A stretch of DNA of 64,000 nt from Luteimonas sp. MC1750 (lineage in GTDB: Bacteria > Pseudomonadota > Gammaproteobacteria > Xanthomonadales > Xanthomonadaceae): contig NZ_CP067113.1 of the NCBI RefSeq assembly GCF_016615955.1, positions 1-64,000 on the forward strand, in the 5' to 3' direction. Each line of letters opens with the position of its first letter. Positions within the stretch are counted from its first letter, which is position 1. The position numbers were made by a program, and so were the translations under genes. This document shows positions 1 to 12,315 of the stretch, piece after piece. The notes beneath the pieces were generated by a model. It saw only the letters and a list, made by a program, of their open reading frames with translations, did no database searches and was not told where the DNA came from.

Positions 1-110
1 CGAGCAGGCCGGGAACCGCGGTGATAGGCTGGCCTCCCCCTTTCCACCTCCGCCGCACGTGGCCTGCCACGACGCGCGGCGGTCTCGCTGTCGGTGATGT
101 GAACTCCCAC

Positions 111-1445
111 ATGGATGCCTGGCCCCGCTGCCTCGAACGCCTGGAAGCCGAACTCCCGGCCGAGGATGTCCACACCTGGCTGAGGCCGCTGCAGGCCGCG
201 CGCCGCGAGGATGCGACCGTGCTCTACGCGCCCAACGCCTTCGTGCGCGATGCGGTGCTGGAACGCTACCTGCCGCGCATCCGCGAACTGCTGGGGCATT
301 TCGGCGGCGGCGCCGACGTCTCGCTCGAAATCGGTTCGATGCCCGTGGCGCCGGCACCGCAGCGCGTGACCGCGACCGCCGCGGCCAATGCCGCCTCGGC
401 GACCGCGAGCGCGGCGGCGTTCCACGGCAACCTCGATCCGCATTACACCTTCGAGAACTTCGTCGAAGGGCGCAGCAACCAGCTGGGTCGCGCGGCGGCC
501 TGGCAGGCGGCGCAGAAGCCCGGTGACCGGGCGCACAACCCGCTGCTGCTGTACGGCGGCACCGGGCTGGGCAAGACCCACCTGATGTTCGCGGCCGGCA
601 ACGAGATGCGCCGCAACAACCCCGGCGCGCGGGTGCTTTACATGCGCTCCAACGACTTCTACACCGCGTTCTTCCGCGCGCTGCAGGAACGCACGGCGGA
701 CCAGTTCAAGCGCCAGTTCCAGCAGCTCGACGCGCTGCTGATCGACGACATCCAGTTCTTCGCCGGCAAGGACCGCACGCAGGAGGAGTTCTTCCACACC
801 TTCAACGCGCTGTTCGAGGGCCGCCAGCAGATCATCATGACCTGCGACCGGTTCCCGCGCGAAGTGGAGGGCCTGGAGCCGCGCCTGAAGTCGCGCCTGG
901 CCTGGGGCCTGCCCGTGGGCATCGACCCGCCGGATTTCGAGACCCGCGCGGCCATCGTGCTGGCCAAGGCGCGCGAGCGCGGCGTGCACATCCCCGAGGA
1001 CGTCGCCTTCCTGCTGGCCAAGAAGATGCCGTCGAACGTGCGCGACCTCGAGGGGGCGCTGAATACGCTGTCCGCCCAGGCCAACTTCACCGGCCGCGCG
1101 ATCACCACCGAGTTCGCCCAGGAGACGCTGCGCGACCTGCTGCGCGCCCAGCAGGCGGCGATCAGCATCCCCAATATCCAGAAGACCGTGGCAGACTACT
1201 ATGGTCTGCAGATCAAGGACATGCTGGGCAAGAAGCGGACCCGTTCCCTGGCCCGTCCGCGCCAGATGGCGATGGCGCTGGCCAAGGAACTGACCGAGCA
1301 CAGCCTGCCCGAAATCGGCGACGCCTTCTCGGGTCGGGACCACACCACGGTCCTGCATGCCTGCCGGCAGATCCGCGCCCTGGCGCAGACCGACGGCAAG
1401 CTCCGCGAGGACTGGGACAAGCTCATCCGCAAGCTCAGCGAATGA
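111..1445 (+). CDS. dnaA: Chromosomal replication initiator DnaA
   Basis: Initiator that binds DnaA boxes and opens oriC. The frame is open from 21, but ATG 111 gives MDAWPRC, the usual xanthomonad N-terminus, and 444 residues, the usual length. Domain I spans about 1-80. A variable linker follows, then the AAA+ module with Walker [10 protein letters not shown] near 149 and Walker [10 protein letters not shown] near 209. The C-terminal DNA-binding domain has the DnaA signature [11 protein letters not shown] near 408. It heads the dnaA-dnaN-recF-gyrB order typical of a chromosome origin. Confidence 0.98.
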   Translation: MDAWPRCLERLEAELPAEDVHTWLRPLQAARREDATVLYAPNAFVRDAVLERYLPRIRELLGHFGGGADVSLEIGSMPVAPAPQRVTATAAANAASATASAAAFHGNLDPHYTFENFVEGRSNQLGRAAAWQAAQKPGDRAHNPLLLYGGTGLGKTHLMFAAGNEMRRNNPGARVLYMRSNDFYTAFFRALQERTADQFKRQFQQLDALLIDDIQFFAGKDRTQEEFFHTFNALFEGRQQIIMTCDRFPREVEGLEPRLKSRLAWGLPVGIDPPDFETRAAIVLAKARERGVHIPEDVAFLLAKKMPSNVRDLEGALNTLSAQANFTGRAITTEFAQETLRDLLRAQQAAISIPNIQKTVADYYGLQIKDMLGKKRTRSLARPRQMAMALAKELTEHSLPEIGDAFSGRDHTTVLHACRQIRALAQTDGKLREDWDKLIRKLSE

Positions 1446-1712
1446 GCCCGGCAGTGGGGTCGAAACAGGGGCTGCAAAGCCGGTGGACGGACCCGGGACA
1501 AGCTGTGGACAAGTCGTCGTCCCGATCGGGGACCGGAAGTTGTCCACAGGTTCTCCCACCGCTGGAAGCCGGCTTGTCCACGGGGTTGTCGGAAGGAAAT
1601 ACCGTTTAAAATCAATCGTTTGTGATGGTTGTCAACTGATTTTCCGGACACCACCACCACCGCTTTTTGTATTTATCCAATTCAAGAGCTAGGGCAAGGG
1701 GATACCACCGGC
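1446..1712. other. Probable oriC between dnaA and dnaN
   Basis: This 267-bp gap has no gene. It holds DnaA-box-like nonamers: CTGTGGACA at 1503, TTGTCCACA at 1540 and TTGTCCACG at 1574, with a looser TTATCCAA at 1673. An unusually AT-rich stretch for this genome follows at about 1598-1630 and could be the unwinding element. The position matches oriC in related bacteria. The exact limits are inferred. Confidence 0.75.
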
Positions 1713-2813
1713 ATGCGTTTCAGTCTGCAGCGAGAAGCCTTCCTGAAGCCGTTGGCGCAGGTCGTCAACGTGGTCGAACGCCGGCAGACGCTGCCGGTGC
1801 TGGCAAACCTGCTGGCCCTGGTGAAGGACGGCCAGCTTTCGCTGACCGGTACCGACCTCGAGGTCGAGATGGTGGCGCGCTGCGCGGTTGACGACGCCCA
1901 GGACGGTGAGGTCACGATCCCGGCCCGCAAGCTGTTCGACATCGTCCGGGCGCTGCCCGACGGCAGCAAGGTGACGGTGAGCCAGTCCGGTGACCGGATC
2001 ACCGTCCAGGCCGGCCGCAGCCGCTTCACCCTGGCGAGCCTCCCCGCCAATGACTTCCCGTCGATCGACGAGGTCGAGGCCACCGAGCGGGTCGAGGTGC
2101 CGGAGGCGGCGCTCAAGGAGCTGATCGAGCGCACCGCGTTCGCGATGGCCCAGCAGGACGTTCGCTACTACCTCAATGGCCTTCTCTTCGACCTGGGTGA
2201 ACATCGCCTGCGCTGCGTGGCCACCGACGGCCACCGCCTGGCGCTGTGCGAGGCCGCGCTCGAGGGCGGCGCCCATGCCAAGCGCCAGATCATCGTGCCG
2301 CGCAAGGGCGTGACCGAGCTGCAGCGCCTGCTGGAGGGCGGCGACCGGGTGCTGGAACTGGAAATGGGCCGCAACCACATCCGCGTGAAGCGTGACGACG
2401 TCACCTTCACCAGCAAGCTCATCGACGGCCGCTTCCCGGACTACGAGGCGGTGATTCCGATCGGCGCCGACCGCGAGGTCAAGGTCGATCGTGAGGTCCT
2501 GCGCGCCGCCCTGCAGCGCGCGGCCATCCTGTCGAACGAGAAGTACCGCGGCGTACGCATCGAGGTGTCGCCGGGCCAGCTCAAGATCAGCGCCCACAAC
2601 CCCGAGCAGGAAGAAGCGCAGGAAGAGATCGAGGCCGATACCCCGGTCGACGGCCTGGCCGTGGGCTTCAACGTGAACTACCTGCTCGACGCCCTGGGTG
2701 CCCTGCGCGACGAGACCGTGGTGCTGGCGCTGCGCGACGCGAATTCCTCGGCGCTGGTGCGCGAGGCGGCCAATGAGCGTTCACGCCATGTCGTGATGCC
2801 GCTGAGGCTGTGA
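1713..2813 (+). CDS. dnaN: DNA polymerase III sliding clamp, beta subunit
   Basis: Ring-shaped processivity clamp of DNA polymerase III. ATG 1713 gives MRFSLQREAFLKPL and 366 residues, the normal length. The frame is open further upstream, but that part lies in the origin gap. Three clamp domains are recognisable, for example VVERRQTLPVLANLL near 20 and ALRDANSSALVREA near the C-terminus, which ends in VVMPLRL as in other DnaN proteins. A hairpin terminator and a parS site follow it, so recF may be transcribed separately. Confidence 0.98.
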   Translation: MRFSLQREAFLKPLAQVVNVVERRQTLPVLANLLALVKDGQLSLTGTDLEVEMVARCAVDDAQDGEVTIPARKLFDIVRALPDGSKVTVSQSGDRITVQAGRSRFTLASLPANDFPSIDEVEATERVEVPEAALKELIERTAFAMAQQDVRYYLNGLLFDLGEHRLRCVATDGHRLALCEAALEGGAHAKRQIIVPRKGVTELQRLLEGGDRVLELEMGRNHIRVKRDDVTFTSKLIDGRFPDYEAVIPIGADREVKVDREVLRAALQRAAILSNEKYRGVRIEVSPGQLKISAHNPEQEEAQEEIEADTPVDGLAVGFNVNYLLDALGALRDETVVLALRDANSSALVREAANERSRHVVMPLRL

Positions 2814-2822
2814 ACCCGGCCA

Positions 2823-2838
2823 GGTTCCACGTGGAACA
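2823..2838. other. parS site 1 (ParB binding)
   Basis: GGTTCCACGTGGAACA differs from the palindromic parS variant TGTTCCACGTGGAACA only in the first base. It lies just after the dnaN stop. One of four such sites in 1.35 kb. Confidence 0.75.
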
Positions 2839-2840
2839 GG

Positions 2841-2872
2841 AACGCCCGGCCAGGTCCGGGCGTTCTGCTTTT
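2841..2872 (+). terminator. Rho-independent terminator after dnaN
   Basis: AACGCCCGG (2841-2849) pairs perfectly with CCGGGCGTT (2856-2864) around a 6-nt loop. CTGCTTTT follows. It lies directly after parS site 1 and before recF. Confidence 0.7.
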
Positions 2873-2886
2873 CCGGGGGCGCGGGT

Positions 2887-3966
2887 GTGCGCCTGACGCG
2901 GCTGCAGCTCAGGGACCTGCGCAACCTGGTGGAGGTGGCGCTTGAGCCGGGCCCGGGCCTCAACGTGCTGGTCGGGCCCAACGGTGCGGGGAAGACCAGC
3001 GTGCTGGAGGGCCTGCACCTGCTCGCCTACGGGCGCAGCTTTCGTGGCCGCGTGCGCGACGGCCTGGTGCGGACTGGAGCCAGCGCGGTCGAGGTATTCG
3101 CCGAATGGCGCGACGACGCGGACGCAGCCAGCCACAAGGTGGGCCTGCGCCACGCGGGCGCCAGCTGGGAGGCGCGGATCGACGGGCGCGCGATCGGTCA
3201 TCTGGGGGAGCTGTGTGCAGCCTTCATGGTGGTCACGTTCGAACCCGGAAGCCACGCACTGGTGTCCGGCGGGGGCGAACCGCGACGCCGCTTTGTCGAC
3301 TGGGGTCTGTTCCACGTGGAACAGGGGTTTCTTCCGGTCTGGCGTCGGTATTCTCGCGCATTGAAGCAGCGCAATGCGCTGCTGAAGTCCGGTGCCGCTG
3401 CCGGACAGATCGCGGCCTGGGATCATGAGCTTGCGGCGTCCGGCGAGGAGCTGACGCGCCGGCGCGCCCTGTACCTTGACCGGCTGCAGGAGCGTCTGGA
3501 GACGGTCTCGCAGGCCCTGGCGCCGTCGCTCGGGCGCCCCCAGCTGGACTTCGAACCGGGCTGGCGGCAGTCGAACCTGTCTCTGGCGGACGCCCTGGCC
3601 GTGGCACGGGAGCGGGACCGGATGATCGGGCATACCAGCGTGGGCCCACACCGGGCCGACTGGCGCCTTCGGCTTGATGGGAAGCAGGACGGCGAGGCCC
3701 TGTCGCGTGGGCAGGCGAAGCTGGCGGCGCTGTCCTGCCTGTTCGCGCAGGCGACGGATTGTGCGGAAGAGCGCGGCGACTGGCCGGTGATCGCCCTGGA
3801 CGACCTCGCCTCGGAGCTGGATGCGGAGCATCGGACGCGCGTGTTGGCGTTTCTTGGCGGCACGCCGGCGCAGGCGTTTGTGACCGGGACGGATCAGCTC
3901 CAAGGGAGTGTGGGATCGCGCCTGTTTCACGTGAAACAAGGTGCTGTGGCGCCCTCACAGCCTTAG
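2887..3966 (+). CDS. recF: DNA replication and repair protein RecF
   Basis: SMC-like ATPase that helps load RecA at gaps. The GTG start at 2887 gives MRLTRLQLRDLRNL and 359 residues, close to the family length. Walker A is GPNGAGKTS near 31, the ABC-type signature is LSRGQAKLAAL near 272, and Walker B is VIALDDLASELD near 301. Two parS sites lie inside the frame and are translated as LFHVEQ and LFHVKQ, the second forming part of a loosely conserved C-terminus. Third gene of the origin cluster. Confidence 0.96.
   Translation: MRLTRLQLRDLRNLVEVALEPGPGLNVLVGPNGAGKTSVLEGLHLLAYGRSFRGRVRDGLVRTGASAVEVFAEWRDDADAASHKVGLRHAGASWEARIDGRAIGHLGELCAAFMVVTFEPGSHALVSGGGEPRRRFVDWGLFHVEQGFLPVWRRYSRALKQRNALLKSGAAAGQIAAWDHELAASGEELTRRRALYLDRLQERLETVSQALAPSLGRPQLDFEPGWRQSNLSLADALAVARERDRMIGHTSVGPHRADWRLRLDGKQDGEALSRGQAKLAALSCLFAQATDCAEERGDWPVIALDDLASELDAEHRTRVLAFLGGTPAQAFVTGTDQLQGSVGSRLFHVKQGAVAPSQP
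3308..3323. other. parS site 2 inside recF
   Basis: TGTTCCACGTGGAACA is a perfect 16-bp palindrome, the symmetric variant of the ParB site. It is embedded in recF coding sequence. Confidence 0.85.
3923..3938. other. parS site 3, exact consensus
   Basis: TGTTTCACGTGAAACA is identical to the consensus bacterial parS site. It lies in the last codons of recF, 28 bp before the stop. Confidence 0.92.
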
Positions 3967-4150
3967 AGCGGTTCAGTCTGGTCTCGCCTGGGTCTCCATC
4001 CACCTGTCCACGCCGCCCCTGACGAACGGATGTCCCTGTCGATACCTGCCATCGGTTTGCGGCGTCAGCGTGCCGCCCTCCTTTTTTATTGCATCTCGGC
4101 ATCATCGCGGAATTCGCCCGAGGCAGGCTGGCGCCTCGAGGCAGGCGGGG

Positions 4151-4166
4151 TGTTCCACGTGAAACG
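4151..4166. other. parS site 4
   Basis: TGTTCCACGTGAAACG matches parS TGTTNCACGTGAAACA except in the last base. It lies between recF and gyrB. Confidence 0.75.
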
Positions 4167-4351
4167 TGTGGAGCAGATGCAAAGTATCCAACCCCAGGCC
4201 GTTGCGGCTCCGGAGTGTTCAGGGCCTCCGCATTGATCCTGCCGTCCTGTCGTGGCCACACTGAGCCAATCTGCGGGATTCGACTCGTCAGCATCAAGCG
4301 CGTCGCGCTGCCGCAGCTTGTCTTCAAAGCCGCACGCTGATTCCTGGCTGA

Positions 4352-6973
<2,622 letters not shown>

Positions 6974-7041
6974 ACAGGGCGGTTGACGCCGCCTTCAGCT
7001 CGCGGGGCCTACAACGTCCAGAGCCCATCCAGGACGTCACG

Positions 7042-7857
7042 ATGAAGACCCTCCCGATTGCCGCCGCCGTCGCCGCCACCCTGGCGGTCGCGGCCTGTGC
7101 CACCACCACCTCGTCCACCGGGCGCACCCAGTACGTCGGGGCGGTGTCCCAGGAGCAGCTCGACCAGATGGGGGCGCAGGCCTTCACCGAGCAGAAGACG
7201 CAGATGCGCCAGACCGGCGACGCGGGCCAGAAGCGCTACGTGAGCTGCGTGGTCAACGCGATCGTCGCCCAGCTGCCCGCCGACCAGCGGCGGATCGCCT
7301 GGGAAACCGCGGTGTTCGTCGACGACAACCCCAACGCCTTCGCGCTGCCGGGCGGCAAGGTCGGCGTCTACACCGGCATCCTCGGCGTGGCCCGCAACCA
7401 AGACCAGCTGGCGGCGGTCATCGCCCACGAGGTCGGCCACGTGGTCGAGAAGCACCACGACGAACGCATCACCCGCCAGATGGGCGCACAGGGCGCGCTG
7501 GGCGTGGTTGGCGCCCTGGTGGGCTCGCGCTACGGCGAGGGCGCCACCCAGACCACCAACCAGCTGGGCGGCGCGGCGCTGCAGACGGCGTTCCTGCTGC
7601 CGGGCTCGCGCGTGCAGGAGAGCGAGGCGGACGTGGTCGGACAGCGCCTGATGGCGGCCGCCGGCTTCGACCCGCGCGAGGCGGTCAACCTGTGGCAGAA
7701 CATGATCGCCGCCAGCGGTGGCGCGCGTTCGCCGCAGTGGCTGTCGACCCATCCGGACCCCGCCGCGCGCATCGGCGAGCTCCAGTCCCGGGCCGCGGCG
7801 CTGGTCCCGACCTACGAGCAGGCCCGCGCCGGCGGCCGTCGCCCTGCCTGCGGCTGA
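7042..7857 (+). CDS. M48-family zinc metalloprotease lipoprotein
   Basis: 271 residues. The N-terminus MKTLPIAAAVAATLAVAAC is a lipoprotein signal with Cys19 as the lipidated residue. The zinc motif HEVGH lies at 129-133, and ESEAD supplies the third ligand region. This is the pattern of periplasmic M48 proteases such as LoiP and YcaL, which help in outer-membrane quality control. It has no obvious operon partner: 68 bp separate it from gyrB and 109 bp from the next start. Family assignment is firm; the exact substrate is unknown. Confidence 0.88.
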   Translation: MKTLPIAAAVAATLAVAACATTTSSTGRTQYVGAVSQEQLDQMGAQAFTEQKTQMRQTGDAGQKRYVSCVVNAIVAQLPADQRRIAWETAVFVDDNPNAFALPGGKVGVYTGILGVARNQDQLAAVIAHEVGHVVEKHHDERITRQMGAQGALGVVGALVGSRYGEGATQTTNQLGGAALQTAFLLPGSRVQESEADVVGQRLMAAAGFDPREAVNLWQNMIAASGGARSPQWLSTHPDPAARIGELQSRAAALVPTYEQARAGGRRPACG

Positions 7858-7966
7858 CGCGTTAGGCATGTGCCAATGGTGCGGTCGCGCCGGCGGTTCC
7901 CGTTCTGTTAGTTTTGGCACCCCCCGTGCACACGCGGCCCCCGTGCACCGCACCCGAGAGGTCCCC

Positions 7967-9172
7967 ATGTCCGCTTCGAATCCCCAACGCCATTACCTGG
8001 TTGCCGCGATGGCCGCCGTGCTCGCCCTGGGCACCGCCGCCGATGCGTTCGCGCAGGCCCGCGGCGCCTCCGAGCGCCGTAGCTCCTCGCGCCAGCAGCA
8101 GGAAGCGTCCGCGCCGAAGGCCGACGTGGTGAACGAATATCCCGCGGCCACCCGCAAGGAGCCCGGGCTGCGCGCGACCCCGCGCATCGGCCCGCAGATC
8201 AACAAACTGTCCGAAGCGCAGCAGGCCGGTGACCTGGCCGCGACCGAAGCCGCGGCCAAGGTGATCCTCGACAACGACAAGGCCAATGCCTACGAGCGCG
8301 CGATCAGCCTGCGCCTGCTGGCCGACCTCCTGATCAACGAGGACAACGCGCGCGCCGCCGACCTGCTCCAGCAGGCGATCCAGCTCGACGGCCTGGGCAA
8401 CAACGAGCACTACGGCACCATGCTGGCGATCGCGCAGATCCAGCTGGTGGAGGACGACTACACCGGCGCGCTGGCCACCCTCGATCGCCTGGTCTCCGAG
8501 ACCCGCACCGAGAAGGCGGACGTGCACGTGATGCGCGGCAACGCCCTGTACCGCCTGGAGCGCTTCGACGAGGCGATCGCCGCGCTCGAACCGGTCGTCA
8601 AGGGCAATCCGGACGCGCGTCCGGACTGGACCCAGCTGCTGATGGCCTCCTACGCGGACGCCGGCCGCCCCGGCGAAGCCACGGCCCTGGCCGAACAGGT
8701 CGCCGCGCAGGTGCCCGGCGACAAGCGCGCCCAGCTCAACCTCGCCAACATCTACCTCCAGGCCGACGACCACGCCAGGGCGATCGAGGTCTACGAGCGC
8801 CTGCGCCAGGCCGGTGAGCTCAGCGAGGATCGCGACTACAGCAACCTCTCGGCGCTCTACCTCAACACCGAGGGCGGCGAGGCCAAGGCCATCGCGGTCC
8901 TCAACGAGGGCCTCGACAAGGGCATCCTCAAGGGCGACTACCGGACCTATGCCTCGCTGGCCCAGGCCTACTACTTCACCGACCAGTACGACAAGGCGAT
9001 CGAGTTCTACGGCAAGGCCGCGCCGCTGGACGATGACGGCAGCACCTGGCTCAACCTGGCCAAGGCACTGGCCAACGAGGGCCGCGGGGCCGACTCCAAG
9101 GCCGCGGCGCAGAAGGCCCTCGACAAGGGCCTGAGCAATCCCGAAGAGGCGCGCAAGCTGCTTGCGCGCTGA
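7967..9172 (+). CDS. Secreted tetratricopeptide-repeat protein
   Basis: 401 residues from ATG 7967; the frame is open far upstream, but only this start gives a signal peptide (cut near AFAQA, about residue 31). A low-complexity Ser/Gln stretch follows, then repeated helix pairs of TPR type, such as LHVMRGNALYRLERFDEAI-like and LAQAYYFTDQYDKAIEFYG motifs. It is probably a periplasmic scaffold. It stands directly before tonB, a position seen for TPR proteins in relatives, so a role beside the TonB system is a reasonable inference. Confidence 0.82.
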   Translation: MSASNPQRHYLVAAMAAVLALGTAADAFAQARGASERRSSSRQQQEASAPKADVVNEYPAATRKEPGLRATPRIGPQINKLSEAQQAGDLAATEAAAKVILDNDKANAYERAISLRLLADLLINEDNARAADLLQQAIQLDGLGNNEHYGTMLAIAQIQLVEDDYTGALATLDRLVSETRTEKADVHVMRGNALYRLERFDEAIAALEPVVKGNPDARPDWTQLLMASYADAGRPGEATALAEQVAAQVPGDKRAQLNLANIYLQADDHARAIEVYERLRQAGELSEDRDYSNLSALYLNTEGGEAKAIAVLNEGLDKGILKGDYRTYASLAQAYYFTDQYDKAIEFYGKAAPLDDDGSTWLNLAKALANEGRGADSKAAAQKALDKGLSNPEEARKLLAR

Positions 9173-9316
9173 TACGGCAGGTCAAAACATGTCCTTTCGT
9201 GCGGTGGTACTGCGCTGCACGATTGGGTTAAGCTTGGAAATTCCCGCGCAGAACACGGTCGCGGATCCAGACAACATTCGGGGCGCTCGCCGCCCGGCCA
9301 GACTCGAGTTCCCCGC

Positions 9317-9982
9317 ATGACGCAGCACGCCACGACCCTTGACCGGAACAACGAACAGGACGAGGGCCTCAACTGGGCGCGTATCGCCGGTTTCACCATG
9401 GTGGTGGCCTTCCACGCCGCCGCCGTCCTGCTCCTGCTCGCCCCGGTCAATCCGCCCGGCGCCGCGCAGGAGGAGGAACAGGTCACCCGCGTGGTGATCA
9501 TCGAACCGCCGCCGCCGCCCCCGCCGCCGCCGCCGCCGCCGCCAAAGCCGCCGGAGCCGCAGCCGATCCGCGAGCTGGTGCCGCCGCAGCCCTCGCCGCT
9601 GCCGCCGCCGCCGGAGGATCCGCCGGTGGTCTTCGACGAGCCGTCGCCGATCGACACCCCGGCCCCGCCGCCGGCCCCGCCTGCTCCCCCGGCCCCGGCC
9701 CCGAGCATCGGCGCCAGCGTGGATCCGTCGTCCAAGAGCATGAACCCGCCGAAGTACCCGCCGGCCGCCCTTCGCGCCGGCATCACCGGCCAGGTCGTCC
9801 TAGTGGTCGAGGTCGATGCTTCGGGTAACGTGACCAACGTGTCGGTCGAGAAGTCCAGCCGCAACCGTGACCTCGACCGCGCCGCGATCGATGCCGCCCG
9901 CCGCTGGCGCTTCAACCCGGAAGTGCGTGATGGCGTCCCCGTGGCCGGCCGCGTCCGCGTCCCGGTGGACTTCGTCCTCTGA
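9317..9982 (+). CDS. tonB: Energy transducer TonB
   Basis: Couples the proton motive force to outer-membrane receptors. 221 residues: one membrane anchor at about 20-41, an extended proline-rich spacer at about 57-130 that includes an unbroken run of 13 prolines, and the C-terminal TonB domain with YPPAALRAGITGQVVLVVEVD and ending in VPVDFVL. It is followed by exbB and two exbD genes, the xanthomonad arrangement. The GCC/CCG repeats in the DNA simply encode the spacer. Confidence 0.95.
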   Translation: MTQHATTLDRNNEQDEGLNWARIAGFTMVVAFHAAAVLLLLAPVNPPGAAQEEEQVTRVVIIEPPPPPPPPPPPPPKPPEPQPIRELVPPQPSPLPPPPEDPPVVFDEPSPIDTPAPPPAPPAPPAPAPSIGASVDPSSKSMNPPKYPPAALRAGITGQVVLVVEVDASGNVTNVSVEKSSRNRDLDRAAIDAARRWRFNPEVRDGVPVAGRVRVPVDFVL

Positions 9983-10075
9983 AGCGTCCGCAACAGCGAT
10001 CCGCTGCAAGCTTTGCCCCACCGCTCCGCCCGCTCCACCCTTTTCCAACATTCCAACATCTAGAAGGTAAGCGTC

Positions 10076-10822
10076 ATGCTGCAGGAAACCACTAACGTCC
10101 CCGCCGCTGGAGGCAGCAACGCCGCAGCGCTCCAGCAGATGGGCTTCGCGGACATGATCCAACACATGGACGCGGTCGGCTGGGTGGTGCTCATCACCCT
10201 CCTGATCATGTCGGCCATGTCGATCTACTGGATCATCTTCAACGCCATCAAGCACGCCCGCCTGCGCGGGAGCTCCGACCGCGTGATCAACACGTTCTGG
10301 GAAACCCAGAACGCGCAGGACGCGATCCGTTCGATGGAAGAAGAGCGTCGCAGCGAGCCCTTCTCCAAGGTCGCGCTCGATGCCGCCCAGGCCGCCGCGC
10401 ACCATCAGCGCCATGAAGGTTCGCGCCTGGTCGAGTCGCTCAACCGCTCCGAGTTCGTCGACCGCGCGCTGCGCCAGGGCGTGACCCGCGAGTCGCTGAA
10501 GCTCGAGGCCGGCCTGACCGTGCTCGCCACCGTCGGTGCGACCGCGCCGTTCGTCGGCCTGCTCGGCACCGTGTGGGGCATCTACCGCGCCCTGATCCGC
10601 ATCGGCGCCAGCGGCCAGGCCGACATCGGCGCGGTTGCCGGTCCGGTCGGCGAGGCGCTGATCATGACCGCGATCGGCCTCGGCGTCGCGATCCCGGCGG
10701 TGCTCGGCTACAACTTCTTCGTCCGCCTGAACCGCGGCGTGAACAACAAGCTCGACACCTTCGCCCACGACCTGCACGACTTCTTCGCCACCGGCTCGCG
10801 CGTCGGCGAGCAGAAGCACTAA
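10076..10822 (+). CDS. exbB: Biopolymer transport protein ExbB
   Basis: Inner-membrane proton channel subunit of the TonB motor, of the MotA/TolQ/ExbB family. 248 residues with a periplasmic N-terminus, a first membrane segment near 35-55 (WVVLITLLIMSAMSIYW), a cytoplasmic loop, and two more segments near 145-165 and 195-215. The conserved ATVGATAPFVGLLGTVWGI motif is present. It ends 31 bp before exbD1. Confidence 0.95.
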   Translation: MLQETTNVPAAGGSNAAALQQMGFADMIQHMDAVGWVVLITLLIMSAMSIYWIIFNAIKHARLRGSSDRVINTFWETQNAQDAIRSMEEERRSEPFSKVALDAAQAAAHHQRHEGSRLVESLNRSEFVDRALRQGVTRESLKLEAGLTVLATVGATAPFVGLLGTVWGIYRALIRIGASGQADIGAVAGPVGEALIMTAIGLGVAIPAVLGYNFFVRLNRGVNNKLDTFAHDLHDFFATGSRVGEQKH

Positions 10823-10853
10823 GCGCAGACGGACAGGCCCGAGGAGAACCGAC

Positions 10854-11279
<426 letters not shown>

Positions 11280-11294
11280 TCCGGAGTTTGCACC

Positions 11295-11708
11295 ATGGCT
11301 TTTTCTTCCGATTCCGGTGACGGCCCGATGGCCGACATCAACATCATTCCGCTCTGCGACGTGATGCTGGTGCTGCTCATCATCTTCATGGTCACCGCCC
11401 CACAGCTGTCGTATCCGATCGACATCGACCTGCCGCAGCGCTCGACGAATCCACCGGTGAACCCGGTGGATCCTCCGGAGCCGATCCGCCTGCGCATCGA
11501 TGCCGGCGGCCAGGTCTTCTGGAACGACAGCCCGGCGCCGATGTCGGCGCTGCGCAACATGATGGAAAGCGAGGTCCAGCGCGATCCGAACAACCAGCCC
11601 ACGCTCGAGATCGACGTCAACGCCGATGCCGACTACGGGGTGCTGGCCAAGGTGCTGGCCGAAGCGAAGAACGCACAGATGATGAAGATCGGTTTCGTCA
11701 GGAACTGA
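11295..11708 (+). CDS. exbD2: Biopolymer transport protein ExbD (second copy)
   Basis: 137 residues. Same layout as the first ExbD, with [17 protein letters not shown] around the membrane aspartate. The periplasmic domain differs clearly, so the two are old paralogues and not a recent duplication. In Xanthomonas the second exbD is needed only for some TonB-dependent functions; whether that holds here cannot be read from sequence. Last gene of the cluster before a strong terminator. Confidence 0.93.
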   Translation: MAFSSDSGDGPMADINIIPLCDVMLVLLIIFMVTAPQLSYPIDIDLPQRSTNPPVNPVDPPEPIRLRIDAGGQVFWNDSPAPMSALRNMMESEVQRDPNNQPTLEIDVNADADYGVLAKVLAEAKNAQMMKIGFVRN

Positions 11709-11771
11709 TCCGCAAGATCCTCCCGGCGTCGCCTGCAGCGCGCCGGGAGGAACAACACGCTTGCTTTCTTG

Positions 11772-11798
11772 CGCCGCCCCCAGGGGCGGCGTTTTTTT
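11772..11798 (+). terminator. Terminator of the tonB-exb cluster
   Basis: CGCCGCCCC (11772-11780) pairs perfectly with GGGGCGGCG (11783-11791) around a CA loop. Seven T residues follow. Confidence 0.9.
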
Positions 11799-11829
11799 GT
11801 GCCCGTCGATCGGGAACCACGCCCCCCCC

Positions 11830-11854
11830 CTGTAGGAGCGGCTACAGCCGCGAT
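11830..11854 (+). repeat. REP-like 25-mer, copy a
   Basis: CTGTAGGAGCGGCTACAGCC followed by GCGAT; contains an inner hairpin (GTAG...CTAC). It forms the left end of the 486-bp element. Confidence 0.85.
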
Positions 11855-12290
11855 GGCGAGGGACCTGTTTTTGCCACGGATCCACGCAGATCAAAGCGGA
11901 TTGACACGGATAGAGCCGACGCGGGAGTGTTGGAAAGGGCGAGATCGGACGGGGCTGCAGTCGCCTGTCTGGATGAAGGGAACAGCTTTTGCCACGGATT
12001 TACGCGGATTACGCGGATTACGCGGATCTGCTTCAGGCAAGGGCCAATGGGCGGCGCTGCAGCCAGTCTCTTTCGGATGCGTTTGGGGGGTTGGTCATCG
12101 CTTGGACATTCCCGAGGGGCAGGCCTCCGTGGTTCCGCATCCCCTGGGTTTCGGCGCGCCCCTGACCGCCACATCGCTCGTGTCGCGGAGTGCGGCGCTT
12201 CCGTCACCCTCTGTATTCCGACTGACCCCTGCTCTATCCGTGTCAATCCGCTCTGATCTGCGTGGATGCGTGGCAAAAAGGTCTTTCGCC

Positions 12291-12315
12291 ATCGCGGCTG
12301 TAGCCGCTCCTACAG
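12291..12315 (-). repeat. REP-like 25-mer, copy b
   Basis: Inverted partner of copy a, at the right end of the 486-bp element. Its CTGTAG supplies the pdxJ stop codon (TAG, complement of 12310-12312). Confidence 0.85.

Larger units (their letters stand above)
11830..12315. repeat. 486-bp nested inverted-repeat element
   Basis: The two ends are about 85-bp near-perfect inverted repeats (11830-11915 and 12232-12315). Each arm consists of a REP-like 25-mer at the outside and a GCCACGGAT-rich 48-bp block at the inside. A third direct copy of the inner block lies at 11987-12030. The interior shows no credible gene. It fills the whole exbD2-pdxJ gap. It resembles a non-coding mobile or REP-derived element; no transposase is present. 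Confidence 0.75.

Noticed and set aside
9511..9545. CCG/GCC microsatellite in tonB
   Set aside because: It encodes the proline-rich spacer of TonB, expected for the family.
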